Shown in pieces: positions 46,230 to 57,136 of a stretch of DNA of 64,000 nucleotides; position 1 is the first letter of the stretch, and each line of letters begins with the position of its first letter. Source of the DNA: Cladocopium goreaui (taxonomy: Eukaryota; Sar; Dinophyceae; Suessiales; Symbiodiniaceae); assembly GCA_947184155.2 (NCBI GenBank), contig CAMXCT020000253.1:155050-219049 (forward strand), read 5' to 3'. Position numbers and translations under genes: made by a program. Below the pieces are notes generated by a model that was not told the origin of the DNA, did not search any database, and was given only the letters and a program-made list of their open reading frames with translations.

Positions 46230-49000
46230 AACTGCCTATCTTAGCTTACGCCTCTTAGACCCTGGACGAGTCTCAAGTGACCAGGACATGTTTTCAATGC
46301 TGAAGGCTTCAGACGGGGAGAAGGCCTTTGAAGGGTAGGGTACTGACGGGGTACTGTATGTGCACACAGGGGCAAGGAAGATATTTAAGTCCCATTGTAC
46401 TGTATCCCAACATGCGAGTCTTCGACTTCGTTTACGTACATCTCCGCACATGCCGTCCATGTCAAAGGACACGACAGGACTTGGTGCAAACAATTGAGCC
46501 GGGAAAGGATGGAAAGGGGAACACAACAGGATGTAGTGATATTAGGAGGTGCTGCATCACTCTTGGCCAGTAAATTAACTGATATCTAGGTCCTACATGG
46601 TCCTACTACATGCAATACAGATTAATGCAGTGTGCAAGTGTGTCATTTGACTTTGTCCATCGATATTTTGATAAGTGCATTGGCTCTCGTTTGCTCTTTA
46701 AAGAGGCACGGACTTTGGTAAGATGCGTGTTTGAACAGGCACAGTGGACCGCACAGCGCACGATTTTTCCAGTTGTTGGAGCACTTGCAGGTGCTTGGGC
46801 CTGCTTCGGGAAGGGGATGGGTTCGTTCTTCCTCGGGCTTCCAATGTTTTATTGCAGTCAAAGAGTGTAGTTTGTCAAATTGTTTCACCATGTTTCACCA
46901 TGCCTTCTCCACGACAACCTTCGAGAACAATCCTCTTTTGCTTCCTGTTGACTACCACGCAACCTAGTATTCTTGTGCTGCACTTCAGACAATCGCCACT
47001 TTTCCTTTCGATCCAATTAAATACAATTTGCCAGTACCTGCCAGTCGTTGACAATCTTGTGATCCCTTTGTCCTCCCTTGAGCGGACGTGAAAATAGCAG
47101 GTTTTCTTCTCGGGCCTTGCTTCTTCAACAACCTGTGGCAATCGCAGGTTTCTCAATAGTACCGCTGGGGTCCTGGGGCTGGGGTGTTGACGACACCTAT
47201 TTACTATGCCTATGTGGAACAAAACTGCATATGTTGCATATTTTGTGCCCATACTGTCATGTGCCTTGCCGACTGCAATTGAAAGCACATGGCTTAATAT
47301 TATTAAGGAACACATTTGGACATAGAAGACAGCCCGTTGCACTAGTCATTGCTAGATTTAAGGGGCCTCTGTCAGATTCCAGCAAGTTGATGGTCTCACA
47401 TGAGGCTGCTGGGTTGTTTGTGATGACCCTCATGCTGCCCTTGCTGCTGCAGTTGCCGAATCCCGCGACCTGGCACAAACAACATGTCAGAGAACATGTC
47501 AGAATATGTCAAAATCTCATGAATTGAATGCAAGATAATGCAAGAAGAACGATGAGAAACTTGACATACTCAGTTCTGCGAGGGCTTGTTTCAGCATCCG
47601 CCATTCTCACAGTGGACTCATGCACATCACAAAAAACCAACCGTGGGTCGCCGCAGGTGATGTATGGTGACCATGGTGTTGTTCTGCTTTTGTTTTGCAT
47701 TTTTCCTGGTCAAGGCATCTACCTATCAGGCTCCTTCTGCCTGGAGCTTCAAGGATTTGAAATCTCCCAACATGAGACTGTGCTTTGCATGTCTGCTCCT
47801 ACAGGCCGAGCTTGGTTGGCGTTGGGGGATATTTGCCAAGTCGAGCCAAGTGGCATCTAAAGCCCCCATAATTCTACAACATTTTTAGCCGAAAAGGTGC
47901 ACAAAGAAGCAAAATGGATCAAAAAGGATCAAGAGGGTACAAAAGTCAACTGGCCAGAAACCACGCACAGTCCAGGATGAGTATGTTGAGTACACAACAG
48001 CCCTAGGCCCTAGTTGGAACTGCCCGCAGGTCACGCGCAACATTTGTCGCGAGACACTTTGGGGCCCTTCGATCACAAATCGTGGTCTTGACCCAACCTT
48101 TGGCTTTCCACTGGACAATGCCCTGCTTGGGTGGGAAGGGTCATGGATCCAAAGGCGCAGAGCTTCTCAAAGGTTTGATTGTTTGATTTGAGACATGCCA
48201 GCACACAAACTTTGCCATGAGCATTTGGGACATGTCCAAAGCTATTTTCTGGCCTCGTTCAGGCCTCGTTTTGGCCTTGTTTTTGGCCTCTTTCGGAACC
48301 CATTGCAGAAATATTGAGTTGAGATGCAAATCAGAACCCCATAGATTCGTTACCCAAACATACCACAACATATATGAATCATGCGTTCACATTGTGTTTC
48401 GAACCAAAAGATGACATTTTTTAGATGTACTTGTTATACTTTGAACATTAGAATTCGATGCGTCTTGCAACAAACGAGATATTTTACCCAAACATACATG
48501 AATCATGCGTTTACATGCTGGTGTTTTGATATTGAAACAAATCATCTTGTTAATAGTTTTCCATAGTTTGAAACCATTGGGATGACTTGCGTTCTCATGG
48601 TGTTTTGCACATTTGGGATGATAGTCTTTTTTTATGTTTTCTTTTGTACTTTTTTTCAATTTCGTGCTGCGTTTACAATGGGCAAAAAAGTTGGGGTGAC
48701 TTTTCCTAGCAGTTGGGGGGCACAGTTCCATGCGGGAATGACAGTTGACTGCAACGTTGGGAGACCTTCGCCGGCATTGAGTACTATCTTAAGAGCGGGT
48801 TAAAAAAATCAAAGAGGCGCTATGCAATCAAAAATCAATGGCCCAAGGTTTGGTGGGGAGAGGCAGTGTGCATTCCTGAGCGCTCCGGAATGCACACGGA
48901 GGGGGTGCAACTGACCCCTCTCCCGTGTGCAATGACTATCTTAAGAGCAGCTACGTACCACCCTTGACTATTTTCAACTTTTTCTGCATTTTCAAAGGTT
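46230..49000. other. Mixed stretch without a supported gene
   Basis: Several minus-strand segments have some coding appearance: 46325-46243 reads SIENMSWSLETRPGSKRRKL and stop, about 46510-46450 reads SFDMDGMCGDV before a GTACGT donor, and 47342-46875 stays open for 155 codons with RYWQIVFNWIERKSGDCLKC. I recognise none of them and could not join them. A short repeat (ACTATCTTAAGAGC) occurs at about 48782 and 48938. Confidence 0.25.
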
Positions 49001-49103
49001 TGAGCAGTGGTGGATTTGATAGTGTGAGACGAGAGTTGAACAAGCATTGGCTTATTACCTCATAGGGTGTTTTGGGTATTATGATTGATTTTGTTTTCGG
49101 GGG

Positions 49104-49717
49104 ATGGGGGCACCATCCCCAGAAAAAAAGCTCAACAACACCACTACATTAATAATTAAAACCCATGGTATAAGCCTGCCTGTCATGCCAATTCAATCCA
49201 TGTCCTGGTACTATTGGACTATGTTAAGCACAGCCCAGTACCAGAAATGCTTCGACAGAATCCATCCGGGACTTATACTCCATATCTTTCAAAGGGCCTC
49301 CCCCCCGCACTTGCATCACTTCTTTCCCATGTATGCGAGCAAGCCCAGCAATACATTCAACTGGGCACAGACATCGGACCACAACCAGCCACAGTCACCA
49401 CCTCACTCCCCCAGGGAGATGCACTTTGCCCAGCAGCATTAAACATCCTTCTCTCAGCAGTAGCACGACATGTTCACTATACGTTTCGCCATCAGGTCAT
49501 TTTCATCGACGACCGCACAATTCTTTGCAACAACCTGGCCACGCTCCAGGGCTGGAATGACTGGTCCACACTCCTTGCACTCAGTGAACATTTCGACAAA
49601 ACCACCATCACTAACAGAAATTCACAGCACCGCAAACAGCTACTCCAACGAGCCTACCGCAAGTATGTCAAACCATACACCAGAGTACTACTACCACCAC
49701 AAGGCCCATGGACCTGA
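49104..49717 (+). pseudogene. Non-LTR (LINE-type) reverse transcriptase fragment, frameshifted
   Basis: Two overlapping frames together carry RT blocks in the right order. The first has KCFDRIHPGL (motif A, at about 49246-49275). The second has LPPALASLLSHVCEQAQQYI, then TSLPQGDALCPAALNILL (motif B, about 49400-49455) and VIFIDDRTI (motif C with FIDD, about 49496-49522). The frame changes between 49255 and 49310, probably at the run of seven C. There is no endonuclease or complete 5' part. This is a decayed copy of a LINE-like element, not an active gene. Confidence 0.7.
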
Positions 49718-50744
49718 CGAGTTCATGGCGGCAGGACGCGCCCATGCTGCCAGGTTCCTAGAGTTGCCTTTGCACAGAGAAGAAGCAATGGGCGGGCCCC
49801 CACCCTCCTTCCCAACCTCCTTGCTGACGCGCGCTGGGAAGACTCTCCTCCCCAGCCGGCTGCTGCCCTAAACCTTGGAACCTGACGAGCAGCAAAAAAG
49901 AGTTTGGGTGAAAAAACTTATGTAGTTTTGGCATGGTTTTGCATGTCATTTTTTTGTGCTATCTCTTATCGATAGATTTTCACTGATTTTCAGCTTTCCT
50001 TGCGCAGTTCTGGTTACTAGCAATGTATAGAATCATCCAGCCAGTTTCTTTGGTGAAAATTTGGCTGCAGGATATCTGGTGCTGGGCCCAGCTGAACTTT
50101 CTGGCTGTTTTCGGAGGTGGAAGACGGGCGAACATGGGCGGTCTTGGTCTTTAGTGTGACTTAAGAAATGGCACGTTCAGATTCAGATTTCTGTTTTGGT
50201 TTAAATCAAGAAAGCACGCGCTTTCCTGGATTCCTGCTGCATTGTGTGCTACAGTACATACCAGTAGTATCAGCACAAGGCGGTGGCGGAAGTTTCAATG
50301 ATAGGAAACCTATAGGAGAGTTTGGTTGTTGTGAGCCACGGATGACAGAGCGAACCGGCTGATGGATCGAAAGGTGGTTGGAATGTCGGGCTATATACAG
50401 GCATCTGACAAAGTCGTACCTGTTTTAGGAATAAAAAATCGTTGTGCCTTGGGGAAGTGTGTTTCGCAAAAGTCGTGCCTTTAGCAAGAACGCATAGGAA
50501 CTCTGGAGTTTGGATATGTAACCCGTTTTCTTATGAGATCACGTAGCTGATCACTATTAGCATGCAGAATTCCAGGTTGTGGGTATGTTGATTAGTTATA
50601 GGTAAGATGGCGTTGAGCTGGTGATTTGATCATTTTGGATGTTCATCCCAGATTATCTTGTTTTTCCCGAATGCGTAGCGAAGGGTTCCCGTTTATAGTC
50701 TGGGGGTCTGGGGGCTGGACCCTTGTTCGCCTCGAGTGGCTCGT

Positions 50745-50806
50745 CGCGTCGTCGTCGGGTCGGCGTTGCGTCGTCGTCGGGTCGGCGTCGCGTCGTCGTC
50801 GCGTCG
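50745..50806. repeat. CGTCGT / GGGTCGGCG short tandem repeat
   Basis: Repeats of CGTCGTCGGGTCGGCGT and CGTCGTCG. Locally GC-rich, unlike its surroundings. Confidence 0.85.
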
Positions 50807-50812
50807 TTAATT

Positions 50813-50874
50813 CCGTGTCTATGGGGGAAGCTGCAAAACCTCTCCTTTTCGAAGGTTTCCAAGCAGGTTGTCAT
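50813..50874. repeat. 62-bp direct repeat, copy 1
   Basis: From CCGTGTCTATGGGGGAAGCT to AGCAGGTTGTCAT, identical to 51028-51089. Confidence 0.9.
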
Positions 50875-51027
50875 ATCGTTTTGCGTGGCAAGCGCGGCAC
50901 TTTGTCACATTCCAACCTGTTTGATAACGTGTCGAAAATGTCAAAATTGGAGGAAGTCTCGCACGAAATGCTCGTTTTGCTGCGCCCACGTGTCTCGTCT
51001 CGAGTCTCTGGTTTTCCTGTGGCGTCG

Positions 51028-51089
51028 CCGTGTCTATGGGGGAAGCTGCAAAACCTCTCCTTTTCGAAGGTTTCCAAGCAGGTTGTCAT
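51028..51089. repeat. 62-bp direct repeat, copy 2
   Basis: Second identical copy of the 62-bp block, 215 bp after the first. The 41-bp minisatellite begins right behind it. Confidence 0.9.
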
Positions 51090-51099
51090 GTCAGTTTGT

Positions 51100-51352
51100 A
51101 GCGCAAAGTAGTACTTGGAAGTCCTTTGTGCAAGCTGTGTAGTACAAAGTAGTACTGGGAAGTGCTTTGTGCAAGCTTTGTAGTACGAAGTAGTACTGGG
51201 AAGTACTTTGTGCAAGCTTTGTAGTACAAAGTAGTACTGGGAAGTACTTTGTGCAAGCTTTGTAGTACAAAGTAGTACTGGGAAGGACTTTGTGCAAGCT
51301 TTGTAGTACAAAGTAGTACTGGGAAGTACTGTGTGCAAGCTTTGTAGTACAA
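51100..51352. repeat. 41-bp minisatellite
   Basis: About six copies of a 41-bp unit: GTAGTACAAAGTAGTACTGG followed by GAAGTACTTTGTGCAAGCTTT. The unit contains the palindromic words GTAC, AAGTACTT-like and AAGCTT. The array ends shortly before an assembly gap. Confidence 0.92.
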
Positions 51353-51400
51353 AATAATGATGCAGAATCCCAGCGTTGACATGCAGGTTGCACACGAGAA

Positions 51401-51500
51401 NNNNNNNNNNNNNNNNNNNNNNNNNNNNNNNNNNNNNNNNNNNNNNNNNNNNNNNNNNNNNNNNNNNNNNNNNNNNNNNNNNNNNNNNNNNNNNNNNNNN
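51401..51500. other. Assembly gap (100 N)
   Basis: Exactly 100 N next to the 41-bp minisatellite. Confidence 0.98.
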
Positions 51501-51519
51501 ATCTGAGTTATCAAGCCCT

Positions 51520-51765
51520 TACCCTATGTATGTACATATATAGATAAGTATGGGTATATATATATATATATACACATCCAGACATGTGTGTCATGTGTGT
51601 GTGTGTCTGACTCTGTGTGTGTGTATGTCTGTATGCGTATGTATGTCTGTACGTGTATATATATATATATAGTTATTTATTTATTTATTATTATTACTAT
51701 TATTATTATTGTTATTCTTAATGTTATTATTGTTATTATTATTATATAATGCAGTGCCGTGCAAT
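51520..51765. repeat. Microsatellite cluster (TA, TG, TTA, ATGCC)
   Basis: TATATA, then TGTGTG, then TTATTATTATTA and ATGCCATGCCATGC-like units in succession. Confidence 0.85.
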
Positions 51766-51789
51766 GCCATGCCATGCAATGCAACGAAT

Positions 51790-52250
51790 GTCCATGCATA
51801 CGCCCCGTATGTATAAAGCTGGCAGTTGGCATCTGCTAAATGGAACGTACAACTCTCTCCCAATGAAACGTCGAGTATCACCACACCCACTTTCAGCCAG
51901 TAGCTATGAGGACCTCTTTCGAGATCGTAGAGCCCGGCCAGTCTCACAGTTTGAGGCCAGATTTTTGTCTGGGGTGTGCGGAAGCACGTGGAGAGATTGA
52001 AAAATCTCATGGCAAGTAATTCGTGAATCTGCACGGACTCAAAATGAATTGAGCTGCACTACAAAAATGTATCTTTCAGCATGGAGTCAACGCTCGAAAA
52101 CCGCAGAATTCCCAGACATGATTTTCAGAGGATCTCTTCGTCGGAATCTACGCTGCATTCACTGTTTTTCTCGTTGTGTTTACTGCGGTAACAAGGCAGC
52201 AAAAAAAACACTTTTTGCACCAACCAATTTCAAAACATGTTGATCAAGGT
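51790..52250. other. Unassigned stretch, open on both strands
   Basis: Minus-strand 52034-51760 encodes HSYWLKVGVVILDVSLGESC; the plus strand is open for 83 codons over the same region. Neither is recognised, so I call no gene. Confidence 0.2.
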
Positions 52251-52254
52251 GCTA

Positions 52255-52605
52255 CACTAACCAGCTGCACTGGTTTTTGCACAAGCTGCGGAAAAAATGC
52301 GCGCCTGTTTTTACACAAGCTTTACAAAAACTAGTTTTTACACCAACTACACCTTGTACACAAACTAGCTTTTGCACAATCTAGCTTTTACAAACACCAA
52401 CTTTTACACCACCTAGTCTTCACAAAACCTTGTTTTACACCAACAAGCTTTTACACAATCTATATAGCTTTTACACAAACCAGCTTTTGCACAGACTAGC
52501 TGCGACTAGCTTTTACAACTAGCTTTTACGCAAACTAGCTCTTGCATAACCCAGTTTTATACAAACTAGCTTTAACACAATGTCGCTTTTATGCCAACCG
52601 GCTTT
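52255..52605. repeat. Degenerate minisatellite of about 20 bp
   Basis: The words ACACAAACTAGCTTTTGCAC and ACAACTAGCTTTTAC recur with substitutions about fifteen times. Confidence 0.8.
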
Positions 52606-53330
52606 GCTTGGCCCACATCCATTTAGCCACTAGGCCAGAGGCCGTGGAATGGACGACGGCTTATAAATATTTATAAATAATTTACCATTTAGTTCGAGGA
52701 TGCTCCCATTACAGTCCTTTATAGAGGATTTCCCATACATCCCTGTTTGATTACAAGAGGCTAATCAAGATGATCATGCGCGTTCGGGTCAAAACATGGA
52801 AAAAAAGCGGAAATCTGGTCCCATACTCGGAATCCAAACACTTCAATACATTTCATGGATCTCTAAATCTCTCAGGGTCTGACTTTAGTAACTTTAGTAT
52901 CTACCGGTGATTTCACATATGGCAAATCCCTGAGAAAATCCCTGAGAAAACATTCAAAAAACCCACGCCCCACCATGGAAAGTGCGCCTCAAAACAGCGC
53001 TACCACCTCGCTGTGCAGCCTCCTCAGCAGCCAACATCCGTTGCGCGCTGCCACTGTCGGAAAGTGCGCCGGACTCGTCCACAGAGTTGCCAGAGTCCTC
53101 CGGAAAAATCCGTGGTCGGAAACGAAAAATCCGATTGAAATATTATTAGAATGATGTGAAATTGATGGTGATATAGTTATATAAACATCGCAAATATATT
53201 AGAATCATTTAGAATGATACAGACAACCGAGGTCAAGTAAAGAGTTGTATGTATGAAGTACGTACCACAAATGCAGGTAGAACCTACCCAATCTATCCCA
53301 ATCTCCAATCTCGAATGACATAAAATTGAT
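52605..53330. other. Stretch without a supported gene
   Basis: A GC-richer island around 52970-53110 is open in two plus-strand frames (one reads ESAPDSSTELPESSGKIRGR), but there is no recognisable domain or splice context. The rest appears non-coding. Confidence 0.35.
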
Positions 53331-53678
53331 GGTTAAACATCATTGTTGATGGTTTTTTTTCGCCATTTCTGGGATGTCGGCTTGTCTGAAAATCCTGGGA
53401 AGACCACTAGCTGATCATCAGGGTGATGGCCTTTCAGGAGTGTCCCCCATTTCCAGACGTGGGACATACCACAGATATTGGACTCACACGATACATTCAC
53501 TGTGTCGGTGAAGCTCCAATCTTCACATATCTTCAAAATCACCAGAATCACCAGCAATTAGCAATTGATAAGTGCTTCTTATCAAATTCAGTGGTTTTTG
53601 ATGGTTTTTGGGGGCCCAAAAAGCTGCTAGCTTCCACCAGTTCCATCTTGTTCCAACGTTTTCCAACGTGTTCAGTGC

Positions 53679-55569
53679 CTCCGCGAAGACGCTAGCGGAG
53701 GAGGTGAACACGCCAATCCCCCCCTCAACCAGATGCTCCAGGGCGTCTGTGACTGACTTCGCATAGTCACCGGCCTCACCCCTGCGTCGCGTCAGCCGAA
53801 GGACGTTTAAAAATGCAGCCGATTTGGAGGGCAAAGGATAGCTACATTGGTATCCACATTGTTTTTTTACATGTAAAAAAACATCGAGTTTCCACTTGCC
53901 GAGATCATCCCTGGATACCGTGCACGCGGCTACGGGTCCCCACAACATGAGCCACATCTTGCAGAGTCCGCAGCCGGGAATTCTTCCTTGATCATTTTTT
54001 TAATGACAGGTCCGAACAAAAGAAATGAATCATGTAACATTCTGAAGCATTCTGAATTTATGAAAGTTGATGAATATCCTCCCATTTGTAACGTTCCCGA
54101 AACATCCCGAAGCCCTTTTTTCGGGTTCCTCCCGTTCGCTGTTTTCCGAGATCTCACAGCGGCGCAGGCCTACTGGGAGGCGCACAAAACACCACCTGAA
54201 ACGAGTTGGCGGAAAACGCGGAGTCCGACACGTTGAATCACTAACTACCAGCAACATCCAGCAACCATACTTTCATTGGATTGGTTTGTGGGAAAATTTA
54301 CAGGAAAGCCCCATATTTAATGGTAAAAACCATGGTTTCCTGTAGATTTTCCCTTAAACCAATCCAATGATACTTATGTTCCAATGTCGATTCTACGGAC
54401 ATAGCAGAATCACACACTTGCATAGACAAGGGGAAAGCATGGAAAGCACACAGGATCCAGGCACCAGCCGTTTTGGCTGCACTCCGCTGGGGGACCAGGT
54501 GTGATCCGAGCCCTCCCCACCTGCGAAAACTTCAGCTTTGAAGCCTTCCTTGGCCGTGGCTCCAAAACCGTTACATTGGTTCATCTGCTTACTCTGTGTG
54601 GCCAACATCCCACAAAATAATGCAAGCCTTCAGCAGTCGAATCTCTGGTACACCACATGGATTTGTCAAGACTCCCCTCACAACCTTGCTACCACCAGCA
54701 ATGCCGCGGTCAAAACATTGTGTATGGAGTGTGTATGGTTTATGGTCATCCGATGGTATAGCTGACTGTGTGTGCAAATTCATTGATTCTTCCCATCTCC
54801 CAACATGGGTATAAAATCCAGTTTTATATAATTTGACCATGGATAATGGGTATATGGTCAACATATATATATATATATATATAACATATACATATACCAT
54901 ATATATATATACCATATACATATACCATATAATATATATATATACCATATATATACCATATAATATATATATACCATATATATATATACCATACATATAT
55001 ACCTGTGACCATAGCATATCTGTGAAATGTATTGAAATGTCTTCCAAGTGACAAGTCTGATGCCAAGATGGGATCAAGTCCTTCTTGGCGCAGCGCTTCA
55101 TGGGACTTCTCAGTCAGGGTGGCGGCTACCACCTGCGATTTCTGGCTCGGGAAGATCAGAATTACTTCAATTGATCATTTCCTACAAGGTGATACCATTT
55201 AACGACAATGATCATTCTTGTAATACCTTCGAATCATACGCGTGTATCATACAAATGCAAATCTATATATATATACTTGAAAAGCACCAGCAAGTTGCTC
55301 TGGGATCCCTCCGATGGGCCTTTCATCCACATATCATAGATATATCATAGATATTAGTATTTCCTAAGATGGAGGGTACCTCTAAATCATCCATGGATTC
55401 ATAGGATTTTCCATTAAATAAACCCTCCAGAACTCCCATATCGAAAAGACTGGTGGTCAACCAGTGGTCCAATGTCTGCCTTCGCCTTGGGCCCCTTGGG
55501 CTTCTCTCGCCAGAGCTGCGCAACCCGGCGACCCAAATATCCAGCGCCCACAATCAAAAGGTCCTCCAG
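53679..55569 (-). CDS. Gene E: NAD(P)-binding short-chain dehydrogenase/epimerase-like, partial
   Basis: Exon 55569-55486 encodes EDLLIVGAGYLGRRVAQLW, a Rossmann dinucleotide-binding loop (G-x-G-x-x-G), and ends at a GC donor. Exon from 55132 (CGCAG acceptor) encodes VVAATLTEKSHEALRQEGLD, the usual next strand and helix, to about 55068. Exon 53781-53679 encodes GEAGDYAKSVTDALEHL and GGIGVFTSSASVFAE, matching the FTSS-x-x-VY strand of NAD-dependent epimerase-like SDR proteins, and ends at a GC donor. A 22-nt exon at 53841-53820 (ILCPPN) would join it in phase, though the implied 38-nt intron is very short. The start codon and the remaining 3' exons are not found. Substrate unknown. The large intron holds a family 3 MITE and AT repeats. 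Confidence 0.6.
54272..54370. mobile_element. MITE family 3 copy
   Basis: TTCATTGGATTGGTTTGTGG at the left, CCCTTAAACCAATCCAATGA at the right, inner word CATGGTTTCCTGTAGATTTT. Same family as 23401-23500, in the opposite orientation. It lies in an intron of gene E. Confidence 0.85.
54855..55010. repeat. ACCATATA microsatellite in gene E intron
   Basis: Repeated ATATATACCATAT units. A related run in the opposite sense (ATATGGTATATG) lies at 55600-55675, so the two could pair. Confidence 0.85.
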
Positions 55570-55594
55570 CTGCCGTCATTGAGTCATTAGGAGG

Positions 55595-55690
55595 ATATGT
55601 ATGTATATATATATGGTGTTGTATATATATATATATATATGGTATATGTATATGTTATATATATATGTTGACCATATACCCATTATCCAT
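55595..55690. repeat. TA / GGTATATG microsatellite
   Basis: TATATA runs with GGTGTTG and GGTATATG interruptions, ending CCATATACCCATTATCCATA, the inverse of a segment at about 54837-54858. Confidence 0.8.
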
Positions 55691-55869
55691 ATGTTGATTG
55701 GCAAATCGAAATCATTGATTCCGGAAGTATAAGTGGCTATGAATAGTTTCAAGGATATTCCAAGATTCATGAAAATTTGCCCAGATGGAATAAGTGGGAA
55801 TTCTGGAAACCCTTGAAACTTCAAACCACTGGGTCTAGCTTCTGTGATCCAAAACCTTGTACCTTGCTC

Positions 55870-56437
55870 TGCAGATGTTCATGAAAAATGTTCTCGAAAA
55901 GTCCAAACAGAAAAGTCGCAGCTAACGAAATTTGAATCGCCACTGGGCACAGCCAGCCGAGTCAGTGAAAGATGTCTTTGGGTGAGGCCATCCCTTTCGC
56001 GAAATTTTCGTGGTAGTTGTTTCTTTCGCGGCATCCGTGTGTCTGCAATTTACTTTCGCGAGCTTTCGCGGAACTCCTGACAAGAAACATGGTTTTTCTC
56101 ATGTGTAACACATCATGTGTATTGAAATGCCAAAAAAACAAGCCTCTGTTGCCAAGCATTTTGCAACGCAGTTTTTTTTTGGAGTTACGGACCACATGGT
56201 AACATATGTATTTTTCACATGTTCGTCACCAGGGGGATGTACTTGGCCTTCCATGGATTTTCATCTGCCCATCTGGATGCCAGAAACATCCTGAAAAGGT
56301 AACCATTTTTACGTCCGAGAAGATACAACTGGATCCATGGTTTTGAGACGTGTCGACGTGTCGAAGCCATCTTGGAAATTTGCTTCGCATTTCCTCAACA
56401 TCTCGTAGAAGCCAGTCGCAGAAGCAAATCTTGGCAA
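55870..56437. other. Stretch without a supported gene
   Basis: Between gene E and the retrotransposon I see no coding sense. An island with TTTCGCG words (about 55995-56065) is not explained. The TA run at 56438-56452 abuts the element's end. Confidence 0.4.
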
Positions 56438-56452
56438 CATATATATATATAT

Positions 56453-56746
56453 AGGACTCAAGCACTTCTTTTCCGTTGTGCTAGACCCGATGGGTTTCAA
56501 ATCCAAACTGGCTTAGCCAGCACTTCATTGACATTTTCAAATTCTCAAAGACCAAATGGCATGGTCTATTGTTATGGACAGCTGCGATTTCTCAAATGGC
56601 ATGAGAAAATCAACAGCTAAAGACCGCCTTAGGACCCCAAGTGGCATGAGGTCTCTTTAGGACGGCTTTCACATGTATTTCACAGAAAAAGTTAAAGAAG
56701 GAAATGGAAATTGATCAGCAAGAATTGGAAAATGATCCCCCTTTCC
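56453..56746 (-). repeat. B2 terminal direct repeat of the retrotransposon
   Basis: 294 bp, identical base for base to 56833-57126 (offset 380). Its outer end borders a TA microsatellite (56438-56452), which marks the 3' boundary of the element. No target duplication is expected for a tyrosine recombinase. Confidence 0.92.
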
Positions 56747-56832
56747 GGGGGGGAGAGGTTGGGAAAGCTAAGAGCCTGGACAGCCCAACATGACGAAAAA
56801 GTGTCTCGTCCTAAATGTCGTGACGACTTTCA
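56747..56832 (-). repeat. A2 segment between the two B repeats
   Basis: 86 bp of unique sequence separating the identical B copies, starting with a run of eight G on the plus strand. In the split-direct-repeat model it should be a copy of A1, the 5' terminus of the element outside the window. Confidence 0.7.
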
Positions 56833-57126
56833 AGGACTCAAGCACTTCTTTTCCGTTGTGCTAGACCCGATGGGTTTCAAATCCAAACTGGCTTAGCCAG
56901 CACTTCATTGACATTTTCAAATTCTCAAAGACCAAATGGCATGGTCTATTGTTATGGACAGCTGCGATTTCTCAAATGGCATGAGAAAATCAACAGCTAA
57001 AGACCGCCTTAGGACCCCAAGTGGCATGAGGTCTCTTTAGGACGGCTTTCACATGTATTTCACAGAAAAAGTTAAAGAAGGAAATGGAAATTGATCAGCA
57101 AGAATTGGAAAATGATCCCCCTTTCC
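56833..57126 (-). repeat. B1 terminal direct repeat of the retrotransposon
   Basis: 294 bp, identical to 56453-56746. It begins 11 bp after the stop of the tyrosine recombinase ORF in element orientation. Confidence 0.92.
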
Positions 57127-57136
57127 ACGCCTCCAG

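Noticed and set aside
50871-51514. Cys/Leu/Tyr-rich minus-strand repeats as a repeat protein
   Set aside because: The frame is a translation of the 41-bp minisatellite and crosses an assembly gap; 41 is not a multiple of three, so units change frame.
56453-57126. The 294-bp repeats as LTRs
   Set aside because: Both copies lie on the same side of the coding region, 86 bp apart, and there is no DDE integrase or protease; the tyrosine recombinase fits split direct repeats instead.
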